From NCBI RefSeq assembly GCF_007786445.1, contig NZ_VNJI01000031.1, forward strand, positions 1-64,000: a DNA stretch of 64,000 bases, in the 5' to 3' direction. The translations under genes and the position numbers were made by a program. Every line of letters starts with the position of its first letter. The first letter of the stretch is position 1. This stretch comes from Paenibacillus cremeus (lineage in GTDB: Bacteria > Bacillota > Bacilli > Paenibacillales > NBRC-103111). This document shows positions 17,410 to 27,000 of the stretch, in pieces. The notes beneath the pieces are model-generated. The model worked only from the letters and a program-made list of their open reading frames with translations, had not been told where the DNA came from and did not search any database.

Positions 17410-18936
17410 ATGCTGCTACATACGGAGTTCCCGTTTTCCACCTTATTCAGCTTCTTCGTCTTTATGGCCTTAGCGCTGTATGCTCTCCCATATCGTAAAG
17501 CACCCGGTGCTCTCTATTTTATCTGTTATATCTCGCTTAGTGCAATTTTAGCGCTGGAAAGCGTCGGCGAGCTTGTCTCGGCATCGCTTCCTGCCAAGCT
17601 CATCTGGCGCAACCTCGAGCAAATTCCGTTGTTTGCCAGCGCCCCCCTATTTTGCGGCATGGTGATGGAATTGACAGGCTTGGATCAAAAAAAGCTTCGA
17701 GCCCGGCTATTCTGGTTCAGCCTCCCGATTGCTGTTTACCTGCTGCTGATCTTTACCGATTCCTACCACCATCTCATGCGGAGTCACATCTCGATTGAAT
17801 CGTTCGGCAATGCATCCCGAGTTCAGGTGCAGTCCACCACCCTAAGCCTGCTCTTCTTGGCCTACGATCGGGTTCTCTTCATGTTTTCCGTCGTTTTTCT
17901 ACTGTATCGTCTGCAATTCGTCTCCCGCTACAACCGCAGTCAATATTGGCTTATCATCTTAAGCTGCGTGATTCCGTATATTTGCTTCCTGCTGGCCAAT
18001 ATCATGGATATCGATATCAATGTATCCGTAGCCTCCGTACCAGGCGGACTGATCCTGTGCGTGGCGATTTTCCAATATAAGCTGCTTCGAGTGCGTCCGA
18101 TCGTGAAGGACAAAATCATTGAGCATATGAAGGAAGGGGTCGTGGTCTTGGACCCGAATCATGTCATCTTGGACTTGAACCCCTCTGCCGTTCAGAGCTT
18201 TGCGAAGCTGGGTTGTACCACCCATGCGCGAAAGCTTCTGGGGCAGCACCTTCCATCGATCTTCGAGGCTCAACCGGAATTGCTGCTGCATGTGGAAAAC
18301 ACCACAGAGAACGAGTTCCGACTCGATGCGCCGCCGCATTACTTTTCGGTCAGCTTGCTTCCGATTAAGAGCCGAAGCCTGCGGACGGGGACGCTGCTGA
18401 TTTTTACGGATATCAGCGATCAAGTAGCCTACGAGACCGAGCTTGTACGACAGGCCACCGTGGATGGCTTAACCCAAGTGTACAACCGGCAGTACATGGT
18501 CGAAACAACCGGCACGTTAATGCTGAAGCATACCCTGCTATCGTTCATCCTGATTGATATCGATTATTTCAAATCCATTAACGATCTGCATGGCCACCAG
18601 ACCGGAGATCGGGCCTTAACCCAGGTGGCGGCGATCATTCGGGACACGGTTGGTGATTCGGGAACGGTCGGCAGGATGGGTGGCGAGGAGTTTGCCGTTT
18701 CGCTGCCTGACATCGAGTTAATCGAGGCGTTACACTTAGCGGAGGCGATCCGGCTGCGCGTTGCGCAATCGGTCATCGTGAATGAATATTCGGGGGCGGA
18801 GCTGTACTGCACCGTAAGCATCGGCGTCAGTACCATGCCATCCGGCGGGTTGCCGTTTACCGAGCTGTACCAAGCGGCGGACGACGGATTGTATCAATCG
18901 AAGCATAAAGGACGTAACTTGATTACGGCCATTTGA
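17410..18936 (+). CDS. Membrane diguanylate cyclase (7TM-PAS-GGDEF)
   Basis: 508 residues. The N-terminal 220 residues hold about seven membrane helices of the histidine-kinase 7TM sensor type. A PAS-like domain follows (about 235-345, EGVVVLDPNHVILDLNPSAV). The C-terminal GGDEF domain (about 350-508) has an active-site GGEEF (GRMGGEEFAVSLPD), so it should make cyclic di-GMP from two GTP. I see no RxxD inhibitory site. An extended -10 (TGCTATAAT) lies upstream, and GAGGT precedes the ATG. Transcription ends at the hairpin at 18942. Its signal is unknown. Confidence 0.9.
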   Translation: MLLHTEFPFSTLFSFFVFMALALYALPYRKAPGALYFICYISLSAILALESVGELVSASLPAKLIWRNLEQIPLFASAPLFCGMVMELTGLDQKKLRARLFWFSLPIAVYLLLIFTDSYHHLMRSHISIESFGNASRVQVQSTTLSLLFLAYDRVLFMFSVVFLLYRLQFVSRYNRSQYWLIILSCVIPYICFLLANIMDIDINVSVASVPGGLILCVAIFQYKLLRVRPIVKDKIIEHMKEGVVVLDPNHVILDLNPSAVQSFAKLGCTTHARKLLGQHLPSIFEAQPELLLHVENTTENEFRLDAPPHYFSVSLLPIKSRSLRTGTLLIFTDISDQVAYETELVRQATVDGLTQVYNRQYMVETTGTLMLKHTLLSFILIDIDYFKSINDLHGHQTGDRALTQVAAIIRDTVGDSGTVGRMGGEEFAVSLPDIELIEALHLAEAIRLRVAQSVIVNEYSGAELYCTVSIGVSTMPSGGLPFTELYQAADDGLYQSKHKGRNLITAI

Positions 18937-18941
18937 AAATA

Positions 18942-18977
18942 AACCGCACTTCACTACAGTGAAAATGCGGTTTTTTT
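18942..18977 (+). terminator. Terminator of the diguanylate cyclase gene
   Basis: AACCGCA pairs with TGCGGTT. An inner TTCAC/GTGAA stem extends the hairpin, and seven T follow. It lies five bases after the stop codon and also borders the end of the minus-strand lyase gene. Confidence 0.85.
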
Positions 18978-18995
18978 GCTATTCTACCTTACGAT

Positions 18996-20156
18996 TTAGG
19001 TATGTCGATGTCGGGGGTACAGTAATTGAATTCTGCTTTCGGTTAGCTTAAGGCCGGACAATCGTGAGATCGCTTGCTCATATTCCGCGTTTTTAAAGGC
19101 GTTTGCGCCTCTCCTAAGCAATTTCATAGCCTGATCGCTTGAAAAGAGATGAATCTGCTCATAGGGCCACGATTCAGGATCCGAAAAGTATGGGACTAAG
19201 TAGTCCAAAGCCATGCGGAGTCCCCGCCCGTCGGCGGTTGTATACTGCAAAAGATCGATCCCGAACACTTCAGCGATCGCCGCCAGGTCAAACCAGCCGT
19301 CGAGATTCATGGAGGAATAGCTCAATGCTTTCGTTCTCGCCAGCTCCAGCGGTTGACGCCCGTCCGGTTCAATCTGATCTGTGATCCTTTGAAGTACTCT
19401 GCTCGAAAGGATTTCCTTCGCCACGTCCTCCTGACCGACGAATAAGCTGAACACGGCGACTTGAACGTCATAATGCGTGCCGTGGTTATTCGCCTGACTC
19501 GCCTCATCCCTTCCGCGCTCGCTGTCCAGCAGCCAATGGAGGTATTGCTTGAACCAGGCTTGCATCTGGGACTGATCGGTATTCGCCCACGAGGAAGAGC
19601 CTTGCAGCAATCCGATGGCATTCACCACCTTAAGAAAATCCCTTGTTTCGATGATGCCGATGCCCCGGCCGTCGCAGATTCCTCTGATGCTTTGCCCGTA
19701 ATGGAGATGGGGATTCATTCGGGTCGGCTCATCGATAAACCAAGCTCTTAAAAGCTCAGCAGCCTTTAATGCGAATGCTTCTTCATCCGAGAAATAGTAA
19801 GCTAATGCCAAAGTATCCGTATGTGCGCTTAGCTTGGCCAAGGAAGAACGATCGAGCTTGCTCCGTTCCGGATTCTCTTCCCCATCTTTACGGATATAAG
19901 GCAATCCGCTTGGCGTGTCGGGATTCGGCCACCAATACGGAGCGATGCTCATATAATCGTGCTTGTCTCCGCTCGGGGGTGTTACGGGTTTATCTACAAC
20001 GGTGAACGGACCGGCGGATAAGGACTCGGCGGCTTCCTGCTTCAGCTTATGCCAGGCGGGGAGAAGCTCTTTGTCTCCTTCACGTATCCGTTCTCTTACT
20101 TCGTACAGCCTTGCAGGGTCAAGAATAAAAACTCGCGGGACACTTTTTTGAACCAA
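18996..20156 (-). CDS. Alginate-lyase-family protein, cytoplasmic
   Basis: About 386 residues with an alpha/alpha-toroid of the Alginate_lyase family. Recognisable parts are MSIAPYWWPNPDTPSGLPYIRK, the motif NNHGTHYDVQV that carries catalytic Asn/His in such lyases, and SSMNLDGWFDLAAIAE. There is no signal peptide, so it probably acts on imported uronate oligosaccharides. The start is decided by a perfect AAGGAGGT: the TTG at 20156 is eight bases after it, while the longer frame from a GTG at 20189 contains this site inside its coding sequence. It has no enzyme partner in its transcription unit. Substrate specificity is not predictable. Confidence 0.8.
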   Translation of the reverse strand: MVQKSVPRVFILDPARLYEVRERIREGDKELLPAWHKLKQEAAESLSAGPFTVVDKPVTPPSGDKHDYMSIAPYWWPNPDTPSGLPYIRKDGEENPERSKLDRSSLAKLSAHTDTLALAYYFSDEEAFALKAAELLRAWFIDEPTRMNPHLHYGQSIRGICDGRGIGIIETRDFLKVVNAIGLLQGSSSWANTDQSQMQAWFKQYLHWLLDSERGRDEASQANNHGTHYDVQVAVFSLFVGQEDVAKEILSSRVLQRITDQIEPDGRQPLELARTKALSYSSMNLDGWFDLAAIAEVFGIDLLQYTTADGRGLRMALDYLVPYFSDPESWPYEQIHLFSSDQAMKLLRRGANAFKNAEYEQAISRLSGLKLTESRIQLLYPRHRHT

Positions 20157-20328
20157 TTTCAAAACCTCCTTGAACGATCCGTTTCGCACCTCTGATCAAC
20201 AGCCTATCCCCTTTATTTTATCGAAATAAGGTTGAAATGGTATTGTGTTTTTCCAAGGTCATGATGAATGAACGAACCATTGTTGGACAAAATATCCATA
20301 CAACCCGATTATTGGAGCAGATTGTATC

Positions 20329-21885
20329 ATGTCTTATTTGGATAAATTATTGCGTCAATCGGCGGCAAGCAAGCAGCCATCGGGTATCCCAGTCCAGCAA
20401 AGACTGGGAGACCATTTAGAGAGCAACGTCGGATTTTTTAAAGAAGCCTTCTCGTATCCCGCGAACAACTCGCTAAAGATCAGAGAGCTGTTTATTCCCG
20501 TCTTGGAGCTGGAAGCGGTCATTTTGTACATCGAAGGCGCCGTCGATACCCAAAAGATTCAGAAGCATATCATCGACCCGCTGCTGGATCCTTCTCTTAT
20601 TCTAACCTCCGATGAGGACATAACCAAAAGTCTTCTTAAGGGTACATTAACGACATCAGACGGCTATCAGATCCTAGATATTCAAGCTTGCTTAAATGAC
20701 CTGTTAAATGGGAACACACTGATTTTGTTCGAGGGACTGTCCGATGCCTTAAGCATTTATACGCAGGGCTTTGAGAAGCGTGCCATCTCGTCTCCAAAAA
20801 CGGAGAACGTGCTCATCGGCCCGAAGGAATCGTTTGTCGAATCCGCTTTTACGAATCGGTCCTTGATCCGAAAGCACATTAAAGACGTCAATCTCATGTT
20901 TGAAACGATCCTGATTGATGAACGGGCCAAAAATCAGATCTCCATCGTTTATCTAAAAGATGTCGCTGGCCCGGACCTTATCGACAAAGTCAAGAAGCGG
21001 GTTGCGCAAATTGGAAAAAGCTCGGTACAAACCCTTTCCATCCTGGCGCAGCATATTGAGGAAAGACCCTATTCAGTTATTCCAACCACCATTATGACAG
21101 AGCGGCCGGATCGCGCCTGCTCTTTTATTCTGGAAGGACATGTCGCGATTCTGATGGAGAATTCTCCATACGCGCTGGTTGTCCCCGTAACGTTCTGGGC
21201 ATTGTTTCAAACGGCCGAGGATATCTATACCCGCTGGGCCTATGGCAACTTTATACGAATCGTCCGTTTGTTAGCCATTTTTATCGCTCTTCTTCTTCCC
21301 TCACTTTATGTTGCGGTCAGTACGTTTCATGAAGAAATGATTCAAACGGATTTGCTCCTCGCCATCGGCGCAACCAGAGAACGCGTTCCTTTTCCAGCCT
21401 TGGTGGAGGTATTGATTATGGAGGTAGCGTTCGAATTGATTAGGGAAGCCGGAATCCGAATCCCGACGATGATGGGACCTACGATCGGCATTGTGGGGGC
21501 CTTAATCCTTGGACAGGCAGCGGTGGACGCCAACATCATCAGCCCGATTTTAGTTATTATTGTGGCACTGACCGGGCTGTCATCCTTCGCAATTGCAGAA
21601 ATCAATTTCAACTTTGGAGTGCGAATATTACGGTTCTTGGTGCTGTTTATTTCTTCTCTTTTAGGCTTTTTCGGTATCGCTTTATTTTTATCCGCTTTGC
21701 TGGCTTATATGGTCTCGCTCAAATCGTTCGGCGTACCGTTTCTTTCACCGCTTGCGCCTTTTAACCGGTCATCCAATGATATGATCTATCGATCGCCGGT
21801 GTGGAAAATGTGGCTTCGTCCGACAAATCAGGAGCCGTTGGATAAGGTGCGGGGGAATAAACCGGAGGGGAATGCACGCAAATGA
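20329..21885 (+). CDS. Spore germinant receptor A subunit (operon 1)
   Basis: GerA family protein of 518 residues, located in the spore inner membrane as part of a nutrient receptor. The cytosolic N-terminal domain (about 30-300) carries LYIEGAVDTQKIQKHIIDPL and the family region LFEGLSDALSIYTQGFEKR. The membrane part (about 300-480) contains the highly conserved RVPFPALVEVLIMEVAFE and REAGIRIP. It ends with a typical SPLAPFNRSS tail. The next gene overlaps its stop by four bases. A forespore sigma-G promoter would be expected upstream, but I found no convincing match. Confidence 0.93.
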   Translation: MSYLDKLLRQSAASKQPSGIPVQQRLGDHLESNVGFFKEAFSYPANNSLKIRELFIPVLELEAVILYIEGAVDTQKIQKHIIDPLLDPSLILTSDEDITKSLLKGTLTTSDGYQILDIQACLNDLLNGNTLILFEGLSDALSIYTQGFEKRAISSPKTENVLIGPKESFVESAFTNRSLIRKHIKDVNLMFETILIDERAKNQISIVYLKDVAGPDLIDKVKKRVAQIGKSSVQTLSILAQHIEERPYSVIPTTIMTERPDRACSFILEGHVAILMENSPYALVVPVTFWALFQTAEDIYTRWAYGNFIRIVRLLAIFIALLLPSLYVAVSTFHEEMIQTDLLLAIGATRERVPFPALVEVLIMEVAFELIREAGIRIPTMMGPTIGIVGALILGQAAVDANIISPILVIIVALTGLSSFAIAEINFNFGVRILRFLVLFISSLLGFFGIALFLSALLAYMVSLKSFGVPFLSPLAPFNRSSNDMIYRSPVWKMWLRPTNQEPLDKVRGNKPEGNARK

Positions 21886-22982
21886 TCAAGCCCTCGGATG
21901 GAAAATTAGGCAAGAGAGAGTTCCTCTCGATCGTCCTGTTTACGGTTGGTATCAAATTTACGGATACGACTCCCGATCTCTTGTTTACCTATGGTAAAAA
22001 TGCAGCCTGGATGCTTCCGATTTTGTCCGGTCTCCTGATCGGGATCCCTTTATTGCTTCTGCTTGGACTGTTGAAAAAACATGAGACGCTGGGGCTCATT
22101 GAGCTCATTCACCGTCTGATGGGCAAATATTTCGGGTTCGCGGTAGGACTTACTTTATTTTTCATTATGCTGACCGGTACCATCCTGAACACCCGTAACT
22201 ATATCGATATCGTCAATACGATGTATTATCCGAAAACACCCATCTTTTATTTGCAGCTATTCCTCATTGCGGTTTGTTTTTTCGTGGCCAATCGCGGCTT
22301 CGAAACGATAGGAAGAATGGCGTGGATCATACTCCCATATATCCAAGTGATCATTATACTACTGGTCGTATTTGTCTGGCAGGACAGCGATTGGATGCAC
22401 CTGTTCCCAATCCTTGGACCTGGATTAGATCAGGTCTTTAAGCAAAGCATGTGGCACAATTCGATTTTCGGGGAAATGATCCTGTTGACAGCCTTTTATA
22501 CCTACACCAAATCACATAGCGTTTTCCGCTTCACGGCGCTGGTCGGCATCAGCTTCACCAGCATTCAAATTGCTTTTTTTTGTGCCATCTATGTATTTGT
22601 GTTCGATTTTCCTGCGGTCAATCATTTGATCTACCCTTTCCATCAATTGGCCAGAACGGCAGCCATCGGACAAATGATCACCAATGTCGAAGCCTTGTTT
22701 TTTGGATTTTGGATTATCAGCACGGTGATCCATTTCTCAATCGTGTTGTACCTATCCGCAGTATTGTTTGCCAAAACCGTAAAGCTGGACGAGTTTGAGC
22801 CGTTACTGCTGCCCCTCTCCGGTCTGGCGCTTCTGCTTGGCTTGCTCCCCGAAAACATCATCGTCACGACGGCCTTCCGGGAAATATTGCTTAAAAGCTC
22901 TTCGATTATCCTGCTGTCGCTGCCGTTTGTGTTGTGGATCTTAGACCGCTGGAAGGGGCGGCACGGTAATGAAAGTAATTAA
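21882..22982 (+). CDS. Spore germinant receptor B subunit (operon 1), permease-like
   Basis: 366 residues with about ten membrane helices, GerB family of the amino acid/polyamine permease superfamily. The first helix begins FLSIVLFTVGIKFTDTTPD, and the characteristic interruption KYFGFAVGLTLFF is present. In germinant receptors this subunit binds the germinant. The start overlaps the A gene (ATGA), and its stop overlaps the C gene by 14 bases, indicating translational coupling. Confidence 0.92.
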   Translation: MIKPSDGKLGKREFLSIVLFTVGIKFTDTTPDLLFTYGKNAAWMLPILSGLLIGIPLLLLLGLLKKHETLGLIELIHRLMGKYFGFAVGLTLFFIMLTGTILNTRNYIDIVNTMYYPKTPIFYLQLFLIAVCFFVANRGFETIGRMAWIILPYIQVIIILLVVFVWQDSDWMHLFPILGPGLDQVFKQSMWHNSIFGEMILLTAFYTYTKSHSVFRFTALVGISFTSIQIAFFCAIYVFVFDFPAVNHLIYPFHQLARTAAIGQMITNVEALFFGFWIISTVIHFSIVLYLSAVLFAKTVKLDEFEPLLLPLSGLALLLGLLPENIIVTTAFREILLKSSSIILLSLPFVLWILDRWKGRHGNESN

Positions 22983-24201
22983 ATTCGGTCTTATCCTTGC
23001 CTTGACTTCTTTGCTTCTTAGTGGTTGTTGGGACAAAATGGAGCTCGAAGACCAGGCGTATGTCGTCGTATTAGGTCTGGATTTGGCGAAAGAAAAAAAT
23101 CTTCTCGACGTGACCTTTCAAATCGCCAACCCGCAGGTTGGTTCGACGGATAAAAGCAGTGCGCCTAACGAACCGCCAAGCGATACGGTTACGTTTACTG
23201 CGCCCGACATCTTGTCAGCAAAAGAATTGGCTAACAGTGTCGTCACCCGCAAGCTGAGCTTTGCGCACTTGCGAACGCTGGTGATCGGGGAGAAGCTGGC
23301 AAGATCTCAGCTTTTATCAAATGCTCTCGTTGCCTCCATACGAGATCCTGAATTACGGCGGGAAACCAATTTCATCGTATCAGCGGAGCAAGCCGTTAAC
23401 TTTATTCATAATAACAAACCAAAGCTGGAGACCCGCCCACACAAATATTATGCCTTTATGCAGCAAAGATGGCGGGATACGGGTCATGTGCCGTACGCAA
23501 CCCTCAATCGTTTCATGACGCGGGTGAACGGGGAATTGTTTCTTGCCATTTATGGAACTACGGAGCGAAAGAACAGTCCCCCCAAAATCGATGAAGATGA
23601 TTATTTGGCCGGTCAAATTTCGCAGGTTGGCGGGGATCCTGTCCAAATCATGGGATCAGCTGTGTTAAAAAACGGCGTAATGATCGGTAAACTCACCGGT
23701 GAGGAAACCCGTCATGCTCTGCTGCTTCGCCGAAAGGCGATAAACCATGACTATGTCGCTTCTTTTCCTGATCCGCTGAACAAGAACTTTCGTGTTACAT
23801 TGCGAGTAATGAAGCGAGGAAACACGGACATCAAAATTAACGTAAAGAAAGACCCACCGACGATTGATGTCACTGTACCAATCAAGACGCAATTGCTGTC
23901 GATTCCAAGTTTAATTAATTATGCTACGAATTTAGAGAAGCAGCGTCAATTCGTCAGCAGTATAAAAGAGCATATGGAGAAAGAATCCCAAGCTATTATT
24001 GCTAAATCGCAGCGGGAATTTAAATCAGAACCCTTTGTTTGGTATGTGGAGGCGAGAAAACAGTTTTGGACCTTGCAGGAATTTGAAAAATATGATTGGG
24101 AGAACCAGTTTGCTAAGGCAACAGTGAACGTTAAGTTTGATGTGTCGCTCGAAAGCTTTGGTAAACAGACGAGCCCACATCGTATTGAGCAGAAGGAGTG
24201 A
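22969..24201 (+). CDS. Spore germinant receptor C subunit (operon 1), lipoprotein
   Basis: 410 residues, Ger(x)C family. A signal peptide ends in the lipobox LLSGC, followed by the conserved WDKMELEDQAYVVVLGLD. The remaining three-domain extracytoplasmic part follows the family order, with SAKELANSVVTRKLSFAHLRTLVIGE in domain 1 and a C-terminal domain ending in a helix-rich stretch. It anchors to the outer leaflet of the spore inner membrane and completes the receptor. Confidence 0.92.
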   Translation: MKVIKFGLILALTSLLLSGCWDKMELEDQAYVVVLGLDLAKEKNLLDVTFQIANPQVGSTDKSSAPNEPPSDTVTFTAPDILSAKELANSVVTRKLSFAHLRTLVIGEKLARSQLLSNALVASIRDPELRRETNFIVSAEQAVNFIHNNKPKLETRPHKYYAFMQQRWRDTGHVPYATLNRFMTRVNGELFLAIYGTTERKNSPPKIDEDDYLAGQISQVGGDPVQIMGSAVLKNGVMIGKLTGEETRHALLLRRKAINHDYVASFPDPLNKNFRVTLRVMKRGNTDIKINVKKDPPTIDVTVPIKTQLLSIPSLINYATNLEKQRQFVSSIKEHMEKESQAIIAKSQREFKSEPFVWYVEARKQFWTLQEFEKYDWENQFAKATVNVKFDVSLESFGKQTSPHRIEQKE

Positions 24202-24205
24202 AACG

Positions 24206-24367
24206 ATGACCACATGGATAACTACCCTAATTAGTCTCTATCTAACCTTTGATACATGTAAATATGCTATAAAGACTTGGAAAAACGGCAACAAAACAGC
24301 GGGATCCATGATTATGCTGATCGCCGCTGCTTTTCCTCCACTCGCGATCCTAATGATGCTACGATAA
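24206..24367 (+). CDS. Small two-helix membrane protein, possible receptor D subunit (operon 1)
   Basis: 53 residues starting MTTWITTLISLYLTF, with two hydrophobic segments (about 4-17 and 34-52) separated by a basic loop. The start is four bases after the C-subunit stop, with GAAGGAG seven bases upstream. A terminator follows five bases later, so it is the fourth gene of the operon. Small two-TM D subunits that modulate germination are known next to GerA-type operons in Bacillus. Position and topology fit, but sequence relatedness is unproven. Confidence 0.6.
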   Translation: MTTWITTLISLYLTFDTCKYAIKTWKNGNKTAGSMIMLIAAAFPPLAILMMLR

Positions 24368-24371
24368 AAAA

Positions 24372-24430
24372 ACGCATGCTGATTTAGGGGCTTGGCTTGA
24401 CTTTGCCCTAGCTCAGCATGCGCTATTTTT
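24372..24430 (+). terminator. Terminator of germinant receptor operon 1
   Basis: Outer stem acgcatgctga with tcagcatgcg(c), a nested AGGG/CCCT stem, and then ATTTTT. It separates the ger operon from the converging dioxygenase gene and may work in both directions. Confidence 0.8.
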
Positions 24431-24447
24431 ACAATCCATTTGCAGCC

Positions 24448-25377
24448 TTAATACGGTCGATCCCCGCTAATGGCGACACGCTCCGCAATCCGGCGTTCCG
24501 GATAATAGTCCGATACCGCATAGTGCTGTGTCGCCCGATTGTCCCAGAAAGCGATCGCATTCGGCTCCCAACGGAAGCGTACTTGATATTCAGGAATGTG
24601 CGCTTGGCGGAACAAGAGCTGCAGCAGCCGCTCGCTTTCGTCGGGCTCCAGACCCACGATGCGCGTGGTGAAGTTGGGGTTCACGTAGAGCAGCCTGCGG
24701 CCTGTTTCCGGGTGTGTCCGTACCACGGGATGCAGAGCAGCCGGGAACTCCTCCTGCCTCGCAGCCAGCTCGTCAGGCGGAAGCTTCACGCCAAACGCGT
24801 GGGTGAAATCGTGAACGGCGGTCAGGCCTTCGATTCGCTCCTTCACCTCATCGGACAGGTTATCGTAGGCTGCCGCCATGTCGGCCCAGAGCGTGTCGCC
24901 TCCTCCGGATTCCGGCACCTCAATCAGCCGCAATATAGCGCCCAGTGCGGGGGTGAGCCTCCAGCTTACATCGGAATGCCAGCTGTTCTCCCGGCCCACG
25001 GTCTGATCGTTTTTCGCGAAGCGGACCACCTCCTCCGAGTTCCCTCGGGGAAGGAACGGATGGGACTCCAGCTCGCCCCATAGCCGGGCAAACGCTCGCT
25101 GCTGCTCGCTGGTGATCTGCTGGTTGCGGAAGAAAATGACCTTCCATTCGAGCAGCGCCCGATTCAGCTCTTGATGAAGCTCAGGGCTAACAGGCTCCCG
25201 GAGATCGACCCCTTCGATTTCGGCGCCAATCAGCGGACCCAGCGGCTTTACGGTAAACAGCGTGTACGGCTTCGGTTCGACACCATCCGGCAAACGGCGC
25301 AGGACTCTTGCTCCGGTTTTGATTCCTCGATCGGGTAAAGCTAACGGACGTTCTACGGAATAGATAATTTCTGACAT
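24448..25377 (-). CDS. TauD/TfdA-family Fe(II)/2-oxoglutarate dioxygenase
   Basis: 309 residues from the ATG at 25377, chosen because GAGAGGGG lies upstream; a longer frame overlaps the preceding gene. The iron triad is His134-x-Asp136 (SWHSDVSWR) and His285, with Arg296 and Arg300 for 2-oxoglutarate. The His-Arg spacing matches TauD. Family members release sulfite from taurine or alkyl sulfonates, or cleave sulfate esters or aryloxy ethers. It follows a sugar-type solute-binding protein gene by 14 bases, so its substrate is probably what that transporter imports. A sulfonated or sulfated sugar is an attractive but unproven idea. Confidence 0.88.
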   Translation of the reverse strand: MSEIIYSVERPLALPDRGIKTGARVLRRLPDGVEPKPYTLFTVKPLGPLIGAEIEGVDLREPVSPELHQELNRALLEWKVIFFRNQQITSEQQRAFARLWGELESHPFLPRGNSEEVVRFAKNDQTVGRENSWHSDVSWRLTPALGAILRLIEVPESGGGDTLWADMAAAYDNLSDEVKERIEGLTAVHDFTHAFGVKLPPDELAARQEEFPAALHPVVRTHPETGRRLLYVNPNFTTRIVGLEPDESERLLQLLFRQAHIPEYQVRFRWEPNAIAFWDNRATQHYAVSDYYPERRIAERVAISGDRPY

Positions 25378-25391
25378 GGCGCATGCCCCTC

Positions 25392-26957
25392 TCATGACTT
25401 GGATTTCTTGAATTCTTCGTTGATATCCTTCAAAATCTTGTCGCCTCCGGCTTGACGCCATTTTTGGCCCAGCTCGGCAATGCCTTTATCTACATCCAGC
25501 TTGCCATTCAGTAAGTTGACAAAGTATTGGTTGTACACCTCATTAACCGCTTTGCCGTATTCGATCTCCGCATTGGTCTTTTTATTGACCAAATTCGGCA
25601 TGATGTACTTGGAAGCCACCTTCACCGAATCGAGCGCCCGATCAATCCGAGGCTCCGTTTGCGGCAAATAATTTTCGTCAATCGGCCAGGTGACATTGCC
25701 CCAAGCTATCGGATGGGACCAGCCGCTCGCCGCGAAGCCGTCTTTTTCACGCTCCGCCTCGTTATAGTTGATTTTATCGCCCTCCTTCGTATAGTGAACG
25801 CCCCCGATCCCCAGCTGAAGCAGATCGCGACCCTCTTTGGACAATAAGAAATCAATGAATTGCGCCGCTTTTTGCGGATTTTTCGCTTTTTTGGTGACGG
25901 CGGTAAATAACGCATTCTTCCCTTTGGTCGCCATGCCTTGCTTACCATCCGGTCCGGCAGGAGGAGGCGCATAGCCCAGCTTTCCGGTTGGGATAACCTG
26001 CTGCAGACTGCCTTCGATACGGCTCACGTGCCGGAACAACGGCCCATCCATGAAGCCCGCCTTGCTTTGAAAAAACTTCTGCTCCTTCAGCGGCCGATCA
26101 TAGACGATAAACTCCGGATCGATCAGCTTCTCCGCATACCATTTGCGCAAGTCGGCAAGCCCCTTTTTGAAGGCGGGATGCTCAAATTTAGGGATCAAAT
26201 TGCCCTTGTCATCTTGAGCCCAATCACCTGCCGGCAGCCCATATGCATAAAAGACAAAATCAAACGCCGTCAGCGGTTCGCCTGCATTAGGCTTGTTCGT
26301 GACATACCCGTACGTATCGGCTTTGCCGTTACCGTCCGGATCCTTCTCTACGACCGCCTTGAGCGCAGAGTAAAATTCATCCAGCGTTTTCGGCGGCTGC
26401 AGCCCCAGCTTATCCAGCCAATCCTGGCGGAATTGGACCGTATAATTGGACTTTTGCTGCCCGCTGAAGAAGGGGTAGCCATAATATTTGCCATCCACCG
26501 CCGTCCACTGCAGTCCGTTGTCCAGCTTGCCTTTCAGCGCCGGAGTGTCCTTCAAGTAATCATTGAGCGGGACGATCAGTCCCTCTTTGATCCATTGCGA
26601 CACCGTTTCCGAAGGGTATTGCGTCGTTACGACATCCGGCAAATCGCCGCTCGCGAACGCTACATTGATTTTGTCATACGCGGTCTCCGGGACGATCTTG
26701 ACATTCAGCTTGATGTTCAAGCGTTTATTGATCTCCGCAATGATGCGGTCGTTCGCCACCAGCGGCTTCGCCCCTTGGTCCCCGGTCGTCAAATACGTCA
26801 GCTCATAAGGCTCGCTGGGGCTGGAGCTTGTGCTCGAACCACTCCCCGCTGTGCTTGTGCTTGTCGATGCATTGGAGCAGCCGGATGCTGCAACGAGCAA
26901 TACAACGGCGTTCAAGCCGATTGACCATTTCTTCGCCTTACTTTTCCATCCATTCAT
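25392..26957 (-). CDS. Sugar ABC transporter solute-binding lipoprotein (LplA-like)
   Basis: 521-residue extracellular binding protein of family 1. The signal peptide ends in a lipobox (VAASGCSN). A Ser/Thr-rich linker (about 30-50) tethers the mature domain. Typical features are YELTYLTTGDQGAKPLVAND, a hinge region with DPDGNGKADTYG, and a C-terminal NEEFKKSKS. It belongs to the large LplA/YtcQ type that captures oligosaccharides in Paenibacillus and Bacillus. It is third in the operon permease-permease-binding protein-dioxygenase. No ATPase gene is present, which is usual for this class and implies a shared MsmX-like ATPase. Confidence 0.9.
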   Translation of the reverse strand: MNGWKSKAKKWSIGLNAVVLLVAASGCSNASTSTSTAGSGSSTSSSPSEPYELTYLTTGDQGAKPLVANDRIIAEINKRLNIKLNVKIVPETAYDKINVAFASGDLPDVVTTQYPSETVSQWIKEGLIVPLNDYLKDTPALKGKLDNGLQWTAVDGKYYGYPFFSGQQKSNYTVQFRQDWLDKLGLQPPKTLDEFYSALKAVVEKDPDGNGKADTYGYVTNKPNAGEPLTAFDFVFYAYGLPAGDWAQDDKGNLIPKFEHPAFKKGLADLRKWYAEKLIDPEFIVYDRPLKEQKFFQSKAGFMDGPLFRHVSRIEGSLQQVIPTGKLGYAPPPAGPDGKQGMATKGKNALFTAVTKKAKNPQKAAQFIDFLLSKEGRDLLQLGIGGVHYTKEGDKINYNEAEREKDGFAASGWSHPIAWGNVTWPIDENYLPQTEPRIDRALDSVKVASKYIMPNLVNKKTNAEIEYGKAVNEVYNQYFVNLLNGKLDVDKGIAELGQKWRQAGGDKILKDINEEFKKSKS

Positions 26958-27000
26958 GTGTGAGTTCCTCCTCTAATGTCCTCTAAATTTGTCTCTTTTT

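Noticed and set aside
20190..20328. Sigma-G promoter before germinant receptor operon 1 (CATACAA as -10)
   Set aside because: The only matching -35-like word (TGAATG) is 26 bases away, too far for a sigma-G promoter.
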